From JBEBXQ01 sp040391535 (lineage in GTDB: Bacteria; Bacteroidota; Bacteroidia; Cytophagales; Spirosomataceae), in contig JBEBXQ010000015.1 of NCBI GenBank assembly GCA_040391535.1, positions 1-49,497 of the forward strand: a stretch of DNA of 49,497 nucleotides, read 5' to 3'. This document shows, one piece after another, positions 40,684-49,497 of the stretch. Under the pieces are notes generated by a model. That model did not search any database and was not told the origin of the DNA. It saw only the letters and a list, made by a program, of their open reading frames with translations. Position 1 is the stretch's first letter, and the number at the start of each line of letters is the position of its first letter. A program made the translations under genes and the position numbers.

Positions 40684-41820
40684 ATGATGAAGAGAATAAA
40701 TTACATAATAGGCGTAGTTGTTGCAATGTTCGGGATATACAGTTGTATAGAACCTTTTACGCCACCTGAAACAAATGCGGATCAGGGGTATCTGGTAGTA
40801 GACGGATTTCTGAATGTCAGCAATGACACCAGTTTTATAACCCTGAGAAGAACACAGAATATTCATGATTTCTCAATGCCGTCAACGGTTTCAAATGCCA
40901 CGCTCTATATTGTCAGTGAACAGGAACAGATTTATCAGTTTAATGAAATGGGTAACGGGCAGTATTATCTTCCCCCATACGATTTTAGTCTTCAGAACCG
41001 GTATCAGTTAAATATTATTCTGGGCAATGGCAATACCTATCAGTCAGAATTTGTTGGCGTCAGCAATACACCGGATATTGACAGTATTACTTACCGTATT
41101 GATGATCACATGAACTCCGTGGTTATCAATGTTAATACCCACGATGAAACGAATACAACCCGGTTTTACAGATGGCGTTTTGAAGAAACCCACGAGTATG
41201 TTATGCCTTATTATTCAAGTCTGATCGGGGAAAGGGTTATAGAAGGTGGCAGGCCGAGAAACATAATCACCCCGAGGCCGGAAAATATAAACCGCTGCTG
41301 GCGGACGGATGTCAATAAGAATATTCTTCTGGGATCAACAATAAAACAGTCGCATGATGCTATTCTGTCGCTGCCTGTCAATAATGTCCCGATCGAAACC
41401 AATAAGTTCCTGATCAAATACAGTATTCTGGTAAAACAATACGGATTGACCCGTGAGGCTTTTGAATACTGGACTACCCTGGCAAAAACAACACAGGGGA
41501 CAGGAACCCTTTTTGATCCGCTTCCTTCTCTGGTTACCGGAAACATAAGGAACAAAGAAAACAAAGATGATCTCGTATTCGGCTACTTTTCTGCTGGAGT
41601 GGAGAAGGAGATGCGTATTTTTATTAATGAGGGCTTAGGAAAATATACGAGATGCGTTGCTCCGGATACTTTATCGGTGGGTGACGAGACGCTTGTTTAT
41701 GCAGGTATTCTCCTGAATTATATTGGTGAAAGATCGGACTCCGTGCTGGTTACTTCCCCGGACTGTGCCGATTGCCGCTTACAGGGTGGTACCATCATCA
41801 GACCTTCTTACTGGCTATGA
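40684..41820 (+). CDS. DUF4249-type lipoprotein
   Basis: This is a 378-residue lipoprotein with a short signal ending in the lipobox GIYSC (Cys at residue 21). The pattern after it, IEPFTPPETNADQGYLVVDGFLNVSNDTSFITLRRTQ, followed by beta-rich segments (YQLNIILGNGNTYQSEFVGV, DIDSITYRID), matches DUF4249, a surface-lipoprotein family found beside TonB-dependent receptors in Bacteroidota. Two CxxC-like cysteines near the end (CADC) are notable. By position it could serve the receptor as SusD proteins serve SusC; that is inference. Its stop overlaps the next start by four bases. Confidence 0.85.
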   Translation: MMKRINYIIGVVVAMFGIYSCIEPFTPPETNADQGYLVVDGFLNVSNDTSFITLRRTQNIHDFSMPSTVSNATLYIVSEQEQIYQFNEMGNGQYYLPPYDFSLQNRYQLNIILGNGNTYQSEFVGVSNTPDIDSITYRIDDHMNSVVINVNTHDETNTTRFYRWRFEETHEYVMPYYSSLIGERVIEGGRPRNIITPRPENINRCWRTDVNKNILLGSTIKQSHDAILSLPVNNVPIETNKFLIKYSILVKQYGLTREAFEYWTTLAKTTQGTGTLFDPLPSLVTGNIRNKENKDDLVFGYFSAGVEKEMRIFINEGLGKYTRCVAPDTLSVGDETLVYAGILLNYIGERSDSVLVTSPDCADCRLQGGTIIRPSYWL

Positions 41821-44231
41821 AAAAATATTATAATCTGCTTCGTAATTGCTTAATGGTCTTTCTTCTCTGGGCCATGGGTACCAATACTTCATTTGCCCAA
41901 ATGCAGGGAGAAGGGTTTATAAAGCAACAGTTTATGGCTTATACAGATAGAGCCGTTCAGGAGAAAATTTATCTGCATACAGACCGCTCGCTGTATCTGC
42001 CCGGAGAGATGATCTGGTTTAAAGCCTATGTCGTAGAAGGCCGGTCTATGCAGAAAATGAACCTAAGCAAAATCGCTTATCTTGAAATTTTTGATAAGGA
42101 TAATAACCCGGTGGTACAGACGAAATTCATACTCAATGGCGGAAAAGGGAATGGTAGTCTGATACTTCCGGTATCCATTGTCAGCGGATCGTATAAACTT
42201 CGTTGTTATACCAACTGGATGAAGAATTCTGATCCGGATTTTTACTACGAAACACCGCTGAAAATCATTAATCCTTTCATTGCTTTTTATCCGTCGCAGG
42301 AGGAGGATAATGAGGCGGAGTATGACGTACAGTTTTTCCCCGAAGGAGGACAGCTGTTAGAAGGAATTGAAGGGAAAGTAGCTTTCCGGGCAGTTGGGAA
42401 GGATGGGAAAGGGATTGCATTTTCAGGACGAATTATCAATCCGCAGGGAGAAACCGTTACTGAATTTTCTCCGGCACGTTTTGGAATAGGTAGTTTTAAG
42501 TTGAAACCGGAAAAAGGTATCCTATACCAGGCCGTAATTACTGACCAGAAAGGGAAAGTATACCGGTATGCTTTGCCGCAGACTGCCGCAGAAGGCTATT
42601 CTATGCAGATTAAGGATACTTCCGGTTCCCGGATTGTTCTGGATATACATAGTAAAAACATGCCATTGGAAGGATTGTGGCTGGTATCCCATACCCGGCA
42701 GCAAAATCTGCATCTGGAAAAAGTAGTTTTTAGCGGCTCCAAAGCAACGGTATCGGTCGATAAAAGTAAACTTGGAGCCGGTATTTCGCATTTTACATTG
42801 ATGAACAATAACAGTCAGCCATTTTGCGAAAGGCTTTATTTTAAATATCCTGACCAGAATCTGAATCTGATCATAACCTCCGGTAAACCGGTTTTTAACA
42901 AAAGAGATAAAATTGTGCTTGACGTTTCGGCAGAAGTAGCCGGAAAAGGTGTGCAGAATGCAGATATGTCTGTATCGGTTTTTCTGGAAGATGATATTGC
43001 AGGTTTTGAGCAAACAGGGATCAGCGGTTATCTGTGGCTGGCATCTGATCTGAAAGGTACGGTAGAATCCCCTGAAACGTATTTTGACAGGAATAATCAT
43101 AATGCTGTGCAGGAAATGGATCAGCTGATGCTGACACACGGATGGCGCCGCTTCAGATGGGAAGATGTGCAGCGGGGGCAGTTCGATTATCAGCATTTGC
43201 CGGAGTTTCACGGTCATTTTATTTATAGCAGGGTTACGGATAAAATAAATGGTAAGCCTGCAACTGATACTGATGTCTTCCTGGCTTCACCTGATTTTCC
43301 GGTCAGATTATATATGGGGAGAACCAATAAGCAGGGGATTGCGCAGTTTGAGGTCAAAGAGTTTTACGGAGCAAAGGAACTGACTCTTCAGACTGACTTA
43401 TCGGAAGATAGCACCAAACAATTTGAAGTGCTGAATCCTTTTTCACAGCAATTTGCGACGAGGGCTTTTATACCGTTTGTTTTTGATAAATCGAAAGGAG
43501 AATCTCTGCTGAACCGGTCTGTTAATATGCAGACCGTAAATGCCTTTCTGCCGAAATCGGTCGTGGCTGGCAAGATTACATTAAGTGATACCATGGCTTT
43601 TTTCGGAAAACCGGATGAACGTTATTTTCTGGATGATTATACCCGTTTCCCAACCATGGAAGAAGTGCTGAGAGAATACGTAAGGGGTGTTTTTGTGCGG
43701 AAGCGGCAGAAGTCGTTCCAGCTAAGGATGATCGACAAACTGATTCCGAATATGTATTACAACACCAATCCACTGGTTTTGCTGGATGGGATCCCGATAT
43801 TTGATATGGATAAGCTCATGATGTTTGATGCCTTAAAGGTAAAAAAGATAGAATTGCTCAGTGGGAGATATAACCTGGGATTTTATTCATCTACCGGCAT
43901 TGTAAGTTTCACGACTTATCATAATGACCTGGCCGGTTATGAACTGGACCCTCATGTTCATGTACAGTCATACGAGGGCATTCAGCCGATACGTGAGTTT
44001 TATTCCCCTAAATATGATCTGCCTTCAGCCCTGAACAGCCGCGTTCCTGATTTCAGGAATCTGTTATACTGGGCACCGGAAGTCATTACGGACAAAAACG
44101 GGAAAACACAGCTTCATTTTTATTCTTCTGACCAGACAGGAAAATATAAAGTGATATTACAGGGGATGAGCCCTGAAGGAAAAACAGGCTCAGGTATTTA
44201 TTCTTTTGAAGTAAAAGAGGAGCACCTGTAG
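41817..44231 (+). CDS. MG2-domain protein with a TonB-plug-like segment and no barrel
   Basis: This protein of about 804 residues has a signal peptide (about 1-27, ending SFAQ) and an alpha-2-macroglobulin MG2-like domain (about 47-155, EKIYLHTDRSLYLPGEMIWF). Several beta-sandwich repeats follow. A segment at about 651-701 (NPLVLLDGIPI...KKIELLSGRY...GIVSFTTY) closely resembles the end of a TonB plug domain. The C-terminus (about 752-800, APEVITDKNGKTQLHFYSSD) recalls macroglobulin C-terminal domains. No thioester motif and no barrel are visible. The ATG at 41817 overlaps the DUF4249 stop; a longer frame from 41772 is an overlap artefact. Confidence 0.83.
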   Translation: MKKYYNLLRNCLMVFLLWAMGTNTSFAQMQGEGFIKQQFMAYTDRAVQEKIYLHTDRSLYLPGEMIWFKAYVVEGRSMQKMNLSKIAYLEIFDKDNNPVVQTKFILNGGKGNGSLILPVSIVSGSYKLRCYTNWMKNSDPDFYYETPLKIINPFIAFYPSQEEDNEAEYDVQFFPEGGQLLEGIEGKVAFRAVGKDGKGIAFSGRIINPQGETVTEFSPARFGIGSFKLKPEKGILYQAVITDQKGKVYRYALPQTAAEGYSMQIKDTSGSRIVLDIHSKNMPLEGLWLVSHTRQQNLHLEKVVFSGSKATVSVDKSKLGAGISHFTLMNNNSQPFCERLYFKYPDQNLNLIITSGKPVFNKRDKIVLDVSAEVAGKGVQNADMSVSVFLEDDIAGFEQTGISGYLWLASDLKGTVESPETYFDRNNHNAVQEMDQLMLTHGWRRFRWEDVQRGQFDYQHLPEFHGHFIYSRVTDKINGKPATDTDVFLASPDFPVRLYMGRTNKQGIAQFEVKEFYGAKELTLQTDLSEDSTKQFEVLNPFSQQFATRAFIPFVFDKSKGESLLNRSVNMQTVNAFLPKSVVAGKITLSDTMAFFGKPDERYFLDDYTRFPTMEEVLREYVRGVFVRKRQKSFQLRMIDKLIPNMYYNTNPLVLLDGIPIFDMDKLMMFDALKVKKIELLSGRYNLGFYSSTGIVSFTTYHNDLAGYELDPHVHVQSYEGIQPIREFYSPKYDLPSALNSRVPDFRNLLYWAPEVITDKNGKTQLHFYSSDQTGKYKVILQGMSPEGKTGSGIYSFEVKEEHL

Positions 44232-44233
44232 TG

Positions 44234-45244
44234 TTAAAAACGGATACTGCGCATGGCCCGGCGTTCCTGCCGGGCGCGGCTGGTAAATGAAAAAACTGCA
44301 TCCATTGTATACCAGATAGAGATCTCGAAAGCACCAGTATCCGTACCGATAGAAGAAACCGGCACATCATAGCTGGCCTGGAACAGCATATTTTCAAACA
44401 TTACCCCAACAGTGCCTATAAGGGCGTCCCTGCGGGTTTTTCCCATCACCAGGCCTCTGTACCAGACACCGAGTAAAATAGGACTCGTAGTAAAATTAAA
44501 TCCTGCATCCAGCTGATGGCTGGCCATTTGTTTTCGTGCCTGTACAGCGATGCTCAGGAAGCTCTGACGGTTGAGGTCGCGCCCCAGATAATTGCCGAAA
44601 AAAGACGGAATATCTACCGGAATGACCGTTCCGGCCTGAATGTTTACGCGTTGCTGGCTGAGCCACCAGTTATCCTTAATGCCGATATTATGCCAGGCAC
44701 CAGCAGCCCAGAATGATGGTTTATAATCGTTCTTCGGGACATATTCAATCATTGATCCTGCTCCCAACGTAAGCCGGTTAGAAGAAATCGCTCCCTCAGA
44801 TAAAGGATCGACTGCTCCCAGAAAATCAGATACATACGTAAGATTATCCCCATTCCAGCGTGAGGAAGCAAAGCCTGCCTGGAGACCGCCTATTAATCTG
44901 ACCTGCTTTTGCCCGTCCAGATAAACCATTTTTGCAATTTGTCCGTTAATCAGATCGCCTTGAATGGCGGGGCCGTTCTGATCGTGCAAAGCCTGAAACC
45001 CTAATCCGATACCGGCATCTTCAGCGAAAGTATCAAAGGAAAATGCAGCGGTATGATAGGCAGTCCCCAGCGTAGCCCATTGGTTTCGGTAATTAGCGAT
45101 AAACCGTGGTGTTCCCCCCTCACCGGCAAACGCAGGGTTAGCATAGAGCGGATTAGCATAAAACTGTGAAAACTGTGGAGCCTGAGCGCCAGCATGGTGA
45201 CAAAGATAGATTCCCAGAAAAAGAAAAATCAGGTAAAGCCGCAT
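44234..45244 (-). CDS. PorP/SprF-family type IX secretion membrane protein
   Basis: This 336-residue outer-membrane protein has a signal peptide (about 1-20). The family opening QAPQFSQFYANPLYANPAFAG is followed by RFIANYRNQWATLG, and beta-strands run to the C-terminus. PorP/SprF proteins work with the type IX secretion system, often as partners of cargo with type B C-terminal domains. The gene begins 3 bases after such a cargo gene, so the two form a cargo-partner pair. The basic tail RARQERRAMRSIRF is slightly longer than expected after the last strand. Its stop lies 2 bases from the convergent MG2-domain gene. Confidence 0.93.
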   Translation of the reverse strand: MRLYLIFLFLGIYLCHHAGAQAPQFSQFYANPLYANPAFAGEGGTPRFIANYRNQWATLGTAYHTAAFSFDTFAEDAGIGLGFQALHDQNGPAIQGDLINGQIAKMVYLDGQKQVRLIGGLQAGFASSRWNGDNLTYVSDFLGAVDPLSEGAISSNRLTLGAGSMIEYVPKNDYKPSFWAAGAWHNIGIKDNWWLSQQRVNIQAGTVIPVDIPSFFGNYLGRDLNRQSFLSIAVQARKQMASHQLDAGFNFTTSPILLGVWYRGLVMGKTRRDALIGTVGVMFENMLFQASYDVPVSSIGTDTGAFEISIWYTMDAVFSFTSRARQERRAMRSIRF

Positions 45245-45247
45245 ACG

Positions 45248-48130
45248 TTATCTTACGAGGTAAAAATTCCCCCTCATCCGATCGGAGACGGAATTATCAA
45301 TATAGGTTAATTCTGCTTCATACACATAAGTATCAGCAGGTGCGGGAGTCCCGTTAAAAGTTCCGTCCCAGGATTCGCCGGGTTGCTGGCTGCCGGCCGG
45401 TACATCGTGCATTTCGAAAATGACTTCTCCCCATCGGTTTCTGATTTTCAGGTAATTGATTTTTTGAATCCCGTTCCCGAAGAAAGTATAATGATCGCCA
45501 AATCTGTCATTATTCGGTGTAAAAGCCTCAGGTATCTGGACTTCACATGGTTCAAGTGTAAATGCCAGAGGCAGTTCAAGCGAATCTTTACATACGCCAT
45601 TCAGAGACGCTACCAGTTTGACTGAATAAGTGCCATTGGCCAGCGGTATGGCAGGATTTTCAACTTCTGTGGTGAGTTTATCATTGAAATACCATTCATA
45701 TTTATTTGCATTCCGGGATAGATTTTTCAATATAACCGGTCCGGGTGCACAAATGGTACCCTGATTGGTTACTTCAAAATCTATACTCAATTGTGGATTG
45801 ATTCTTATCGGTTTTTTAAGAGTATTGTTGCAGGCTTTGCTTCCGGCATATACCATCAATGTGACTTCCTTTACACCTTCGCTGGCGTAGGCATGCCTGG
45901 GTGAAAAATTAACAGAATCTATACTGCCGTCTCCAAAGTCCCATAAAAAGCCGAGTTGCGGATCCGAGGAGTTGAGAAACGCTACTTCTGCGTTCTCACA
46001 GGAAAATTGTGAAGAAAAGTCAAAACCTGCCACAGGAGAGCTGGTGGTTTTGATGATCTTACTCATTGTATCTGTACCACAGGCTGTATAGGCCGTTAAT
46101 AATACCGTGTACTCTTTATTGGCTTCCGCAAAAGTGTGTTTAGGATTTGCTTCCGAGGAAACGCTGCCATCGCCAAATGTCCAAACCCAGCGGTCAGGAG
46201 TAGGAACCGTAGCATCTTTAAAAGTAACCTCTTCACCGGGACAAGCCAGATCGGGCATCGTAAACAACGCATGTACTTCAGGGGACACCCTTACGTTTAC
46301 TTCTGTCTCATCATTACCACAGGCTCCTGTTATTTTCAGTTTCACTGTGAATTCAGGGCCACCGGTAGCGGGAAACAGATGATACAGCGTATCATTGGCT
46401 GTGGTACGTACAGAACCGTCTCCGAAGTCCCATTCTGACAGCGCTTTCTCGTGCCCGGTAGAACGGTTGGAGAAAAGTATCGGGGACAGGTCACAACGGA
46501 TCGTGGTAGAATCAATACCTATATCAGCTTTTATGTCAGCATGGATTTCGATTACGTTGGAAGACGTTTCATTCACACAGCCGTTATCAACCTTTAAAAG
46601 GGGTAAAAAAGTTCTTTTCTCCTTTCCTGTGTTTTCATAAAACTGTGTGGGTGGCGCATATTCCGAGGAGGTTTGTCCGTTCCCGAAATCCCACTGGTAT
46701 GCATAATGCTCGTTTCGGGGTTCATCAATATTGAAAGTAATATTGGCCGACATACATCCGGAAGTCTCACTGGGTGTAAAACTAACTTTAGGAAGTACAT
46801 TATTGTTCACCCGTATGGTCACGGTATCTCCCACGTAGCAGGCTCCCGATCCTTTATAGTAAATGAGCTCATACACTCCTATTTTATCAGGGTTGAAGAT
46901 AAGTCTGCCGTTTTCCGGAGTACCTCCTTTCCAAAGCCCGTCGGAGGTATTGGTTTCGAGAGTGATTTTTTCAGAATTGACACAAACACCGATTTCATCT
47001 CCTACATTCAGAATGGATACCGGTTCTATCTCCTCAATTTTGAATGTATCTGAAACTACCTGAGAACCGCAAGAGTTGCTCAGGCTGGCTGTTACAATAT
47101 AAGGCTGCCCTGAAAAACCGAGGTGCTGCGTTTCTGCCGGATTGAATTCTGTTCCGTTAATGGCATAATGTGTATTGGTAACAATCTCAGGAACTTTATA
47201 TTCAAGCGGCTGACAGGCATCCGGTTGGGGTGTCAGTTTGGGCACGGCATCTCTGATTACCCTGAACTTCCGGGAAGTAGATACCTGCGAAGCCACACAC
47301 GCGCTATGTCTGACACTTAATGTAACAGTATATTCCTTTTCTTCTTTCAGGTTGATTTTGGCGATGCGGGAGGTAAGGTTAGTGGAAACTATGTCATAGG
47401 AGCCTCCGCTGACCGTCCACGTATAAGCATTGTGATTGAGGGATGTGCCTCCGTCAAGTGTCACTACAGCACTGTCGCTCAGACAAGCCACAAACTCTCC
47501 GTCTTTTTCGGTGAAACCGGTAGCTTCAAACTTAGCTTCGGGAAGAGGGCGCAAAGTGAAGCTTCCGGAAGCAGTATTGGAGCCACAGCTTGGGGTCGTT
47601 ACGGTCAATCTATAGGTGCCGTCATTATTAAATCTGAGAAAAGGAGAGTATTCTGTACTGGTTTGCCCGTCGCTGAATTCCCATTTATAACTGATACCGG
47701 TTTCTCCCTGTGGTATGGAATTGTTAACAAAAGCTACCGGAGCGCCGCTACAGGATGCCTGTACAGTGACCGCGGCTCTGGGTGATTTTACGAAAGCAAA
47801 GGAATATTCAGCGTTGCAGCCGTTATTGGAGACAGAGATAGTAATGGGTAACCGGCTTACTGCGGTGGCCTGCTGGAAGGTTCTGAGATCATAAAGATGT
47901 GTCACACTTGTTTGTGATGTTTCCTGCTGATTACTGCCGTCTCCCCAGTTAATGGAATAATTACCTCCGCAATTGCCCGCGGTTATCCTAAGTGTTATCG
48001 TGAGCTGTGTAGAGGTACCTGGCACACAATAGATACCATCAGTTACACCATTCACAGACAGTTGCAGGGTTTGTGAGTATCCAAGCAGGCTCAGAAAGAA
48101 AACCGGTATGAATATAATGAGTGTTTTCAA
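45248..48130 (-). CDS. Large secreted PKD-repeat protein with a type B T9SS C-terminal domain
   Basis: This 960-residue protein has a signal peptide (about 1-19). Seven or so PKD-like beta-sandwich repeats follow, marked by WDFGDGS-type motifs such as YSINWGDGS, YKWEFSDGQTS, YAYQWDFGNGQTS, SEWDFGDGS, WVWTFGDGSVSS and FLWDFGDGS. A gliding-motility-associated C-terminal domain completes it (about 861-960, IPEAFTPNNDRFGD...LKIRNRWGEVIFE...TYVYEAELTY). That end is the type B signal for type IX secretion. Many Cys pairs are spaced through the repeats. PKD arrays usually serve adhesion or polymer binding on the cell surface. The adjacent PorP/SprF protein is the likely partner. Confidence 0.93.
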   Translation of the reverse strand: MKTLIIFIPVFFLSLLGYSQTLQLSVNGVTDGIYCVPGTSTQLTITLRITAGNCGGNYSINWGDGSNQQETSQTSVTHLYDLRTFQQATAVSRLPITISVSNNGCNAEYSFAFVKSPRAAVTVQASCSGAPVAFVNNSIPQGETGISYKWEFSDGQTSTEYSPFLRFNNDGTYRLTVTTPSCGSNTASGSFTLRPLPEAKFEATGFTEKDGEFVACLSDSAVVTLDGGTSLNHNAYTWTVSGGSYDIVSTNLTSRIAKINLKEEKEYTVTLSVRHSACVASQVSTSRKFRVIRDAVPKLTPQPDACQPLEYKVPEIVTNTHYAINGTEFNPAETQHLGFSGQPYIVTASLSNSCGSQVVSDTFKIEEIEPVSILNVGDEIGVCVNSEKITLETNTSDGLWKGGTPENGRLIFNPDKIGVYELIYYKGSGACYVGDTVTIRVNNNVLPKVSFTPSETSGCMSANITFNIDEPRNEHYAYQWDFGNGQTSSEYAPPTQFYENTGKEKRTFLPLLKVDNGCVNETSSNVIEIHADIKADIGIDSTTIRCDLSPILFSNRSTGHEKALSEWDFGDGSVRTTANDTLYHLFPATGGPEFTVKLKITGACGNDETEVNVRVSPEVHALFTMPDLACPGEEVTFKDATVPTPDRWVWTFGDGSVSSEANPKHTFAEANKEYTVLLTAYTACGTDTMSKIIKTTSSPVAGFDFSSQFSCENAEVAFLNSSDPQLGFLWDFGDGSIDSVNFSPRHAYASEGVKEVTLMVYAGSKACNNTLKKPIRINPQLSIDFEVTNQGTICAPGPVILKNLSRNANKYEWYFNDKLTTEVENPAIPLANGTYSVKLVASLNGVCKDSLELPLAFTLEPCEVQIPEAFTPNNDRFGDHYTFFGNGIQKINYLKIRNRWGEVIFEMHDVPAGSQQPGESWDGTFNGTPAPADTYVYEAELTYIDNSVSDRMRGNFYLVR

Positions 48131-48239
48131 GATAATTCAGGCTAATATTCGGCAATTATTTTGCAAAAATGGTCGGTTTTTCCCAGAAAGTACTAATTTA
48201 TATTTATGAATTATGTGGCATATTGATTGAACGATCACT

Positions 48240-49454
48240 TTAATGGATTATTTTAGTCTGAACCGGGAGTGAAGCATGATATCGTTCGCTTACTATAGAA
48301 GCAAAATGTTCGAGTAGAGTTAATATTCTTGAACGGTCTTCGGATCTGATAATCAGTCCTATATGATATTCTTCTTCCATTTTCCATACCAGTTCGGGAC
48401 ATTCAAAAAATGACATATCAGGATGTGGCTGATTGGCAAGCGAAATCAGGATACCGGCGTATTCTTTTCTGATGCGTGGTAAGCGGTAGGAAGATTCATT
48501 TACAAGAGCAGTTTCCATTAATGCCCACTCTTTCCAGAGATTAATTCCTGATGCGGCTTCTACCATATCTGCCAGATGCGCACCTCCTACTCTTGAAGAA
48601 GTTTCGAGAAAGTAGTAGTGCCCGTCATCGCTTGAACGGATGACTTCCGTATGAGAAGCACTGTGCTGCATACCAAATGCCTTTAGCACATCAACGGTCA
48701 TGGTTTCCAGTGCACGGGCTTCTGCCGTGTCATGTGATACGGTTACTGACTGGAAAATTCCTCCACCGTGTGCTACATCAAAAGGAGGTGCTAGGTACTG
48801 ATTGGCCCAGGAAAAAATAACACGTCCTTCCAGGGAAAGCGAATCAATATGGTAAACGTTGCCGGGTTTGTATTGTTCCAGCAGATATAGATGTCTCCTG
48901 TCATGAAGGGAATGAATGACTTCCCACACTTCTTCCTGGTTATGTAATTTCTTAATACCCAGTGATGATGCTTCGGAACGGGGCTTAATCATCCACGGAC
49001 CGGGGTGATTTTCAATAAATACTGTGATTTCAACATCATTAAAAAGCGCACAGAAGCCTGGTACCCTTATACCAGCTTCCTGTGCCCGCATGCGCATGGC
49101 CAGTTTATCCCTGAAATACCGGGCAGTCGTCTGCCCCATCCCCGGAATACGGAAATGCTCACGGACCAGCGCGGCTTTATCTACATCAAAATCATCCAGG
49201 GCAATTACCCTGCTGATGGGATTCTGCCGCATGACATATGCCATCCCCGCCAGCATTTCCTTGTCATTATAATTACCGTTTTCGTCTGATTCCAGATAAT
49301 AGATTTCATCAATATGACTCCTGATCCAGGGCTTATTTTCAAGTTTTTTGTCGGTTAACAGAAAAACCTTGTTTCCGGCATCCTTGCAGGACTTCAGGAA
49401 ATCATTCCCTTTAAATGATGTGGAGATGCAAAGAAAAATAGGTGGATAATGCAT
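48240..49454 (-). CDS. ATP-grasp enzyme of unknown substrate
   Basis: This 404-residue protein has the three-part ATP-grasp layout. An N-terminal Rossmann-like part (FLCISTSFKGNDFLKSCKDAGNKVFLLT) is followed by the central fold (DKLAMRMRAQEAGIRVPGF, then PWMIKPRSEASSLGIKKL, the nucleotide loop). The C-terminal lobe has HTEVIRSSDDGHYYFLETSSRVGGAHL, with the metal-binding Glu/Asn-type site here partly serine. Such enzymes join a carboxylate to an amine or thiol using ATP, as in biotin carboxylase or carnosine synthase. The substrate is not predictable. It is upstream of the secreted PKD/PorP pair on the same strand, with a 109-base gap, so a shared function is only possible. Confidence 0.85.
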   Translation of the reverse strand: MHYPPIFLCISTSFKGNDFLKSCKDAGNKVFLLTDKKLENKPWIRSHIDEIYYLESDENGNYNDKEMLAGMAYVMRQNPISRVIALDDFDVDKAALVREHFRIPGMGQTTARYFRDKLAMRMRAQEAGIRVPGFCALFNDVEITVFIENHPGPWMIKPRSEASSLGIKKLHNQEEVWEVIHSLHDRRHLYLLEQYKPGNVYHIDSLSLEGRVIFSWANQYLAPPFDVAHGGGIFQSVTVSHDTAEARALETMTVDVLKAFGMQHSASHTEVIRSSDDGHYYFLETSSRVGGAHLADMVEAASGINLWKEWALMETALVNESSYRLPRIRKEYAGILISLANQPHPDMSFFECPELVWKMEEEYHIGLIIRSEDRSRILTLLEHFASIVSERYHASLPVQTKIIH

Positions 49455-49497
49455 AAAAACGGGTTTAGGCTAAAGATTTTCAGGTCATTCCGATTCT

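Noticed and set aside
41772..41816. Longer start for the MG2-domain protein
   Set aside because: It would read through the end of the DUF4249 gene in another frame; the ATG at 41817 gives a clean signal peptide and an ATGA overlap.
42522..43217. 231-residue minus-strand open frame inside the MG2 gene
   Set aside because: It is an antisense shadow with His/Phe/Ile-rich composition and no family pattern.
1..49497. CRISPR arrays, tRNA or rRNA genes, insertion sequences, prophage
   Set aside because: I saw no regularly spaced repeats, transposase motifs, integrase, phage structural genes or cloverleaf-like sequence ending in CCA. A tool-based scan could still reveal a tRNA.

Overview
This window looks like chromosomal DNA from a Bacteroidota bacterium, most likely order Cytophagales (Dyadobacter/Spirosoma-like; the genus is a guess). 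The evidence is a mutY-ssb-gldE cluster, a PorP/SprF protein beside a PKD protein with a gliding-motility-type (type B) type IX secretion C-terminal domain, several TonB-dependent outer-membrane proteins, DUF4136 and DUF4249 lipoproteins, starts with A/T-rich leaders and no Shine-Dalgarno sequence, and promoters of the form TTTG-N17-19-TAnnTTTG. I see no tRNA or rRNA gene, insertion sequence, prophage or CRISPR array. No intergenic stretch exceeds 300 bases.

Layout. 1-4.4 kb: housekeeping genes (pdhA, recF, der, a Nudix hydrolase). 4.4-9.2 kb: a LytTR response regulator and LytS-type histidine kinase, divergent from a large outer-membrane beta-barrel protein. 9.3-12 kb: a heptose-7-phosphate kinase, a class IV aminotransferase and cutC. 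12-14.3 kb: a DUF4136 lipoprotein and a porin-like protein. 14.3-19.8 kb, all on the minus strand: mutY, ssb, gldE, tyrA and a thioredoxin-fold protein without a CxxC motif. 19.8-22.8 kb: an HU-like protein, a TPR protein, a 29-residue very basic protein (probable bS22/mS38-like ribosomal protein) and RNase G. 22.8-27.8 kb: an HMG-CoA-lyase-like protein, an anchored TPR protein, ribH, lysC and serS. 27.9-33 kb, minus strand: tpiA, a GH3/beta-lactamase-fold fusion and rocD. 33.2-37 kb: a two-DTG protease with a PDZ domain, mnmD, rpmB and an orphan FGGY kinase.

37-49.5 kb is the envelope-rich accessory end. A tight four-gene plus-strand unit (37181-44231) encodes a small exported protein, an STN-containing TonB-dependent receptor, a DUF4249 lipoprotein and an MG2-domain protein carrying a TonB-plug-like segment without a barrel. 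This is the best candidate here for an undescribed envelope system. It meets, tail to tail, a minus-strand pair of a type-B T9SS cargo and its PorP/SprF partner, which lies downstream of an orphan ATP-grasp enzyme.

All function calls rest on motif recognition by eye; no database search was run.
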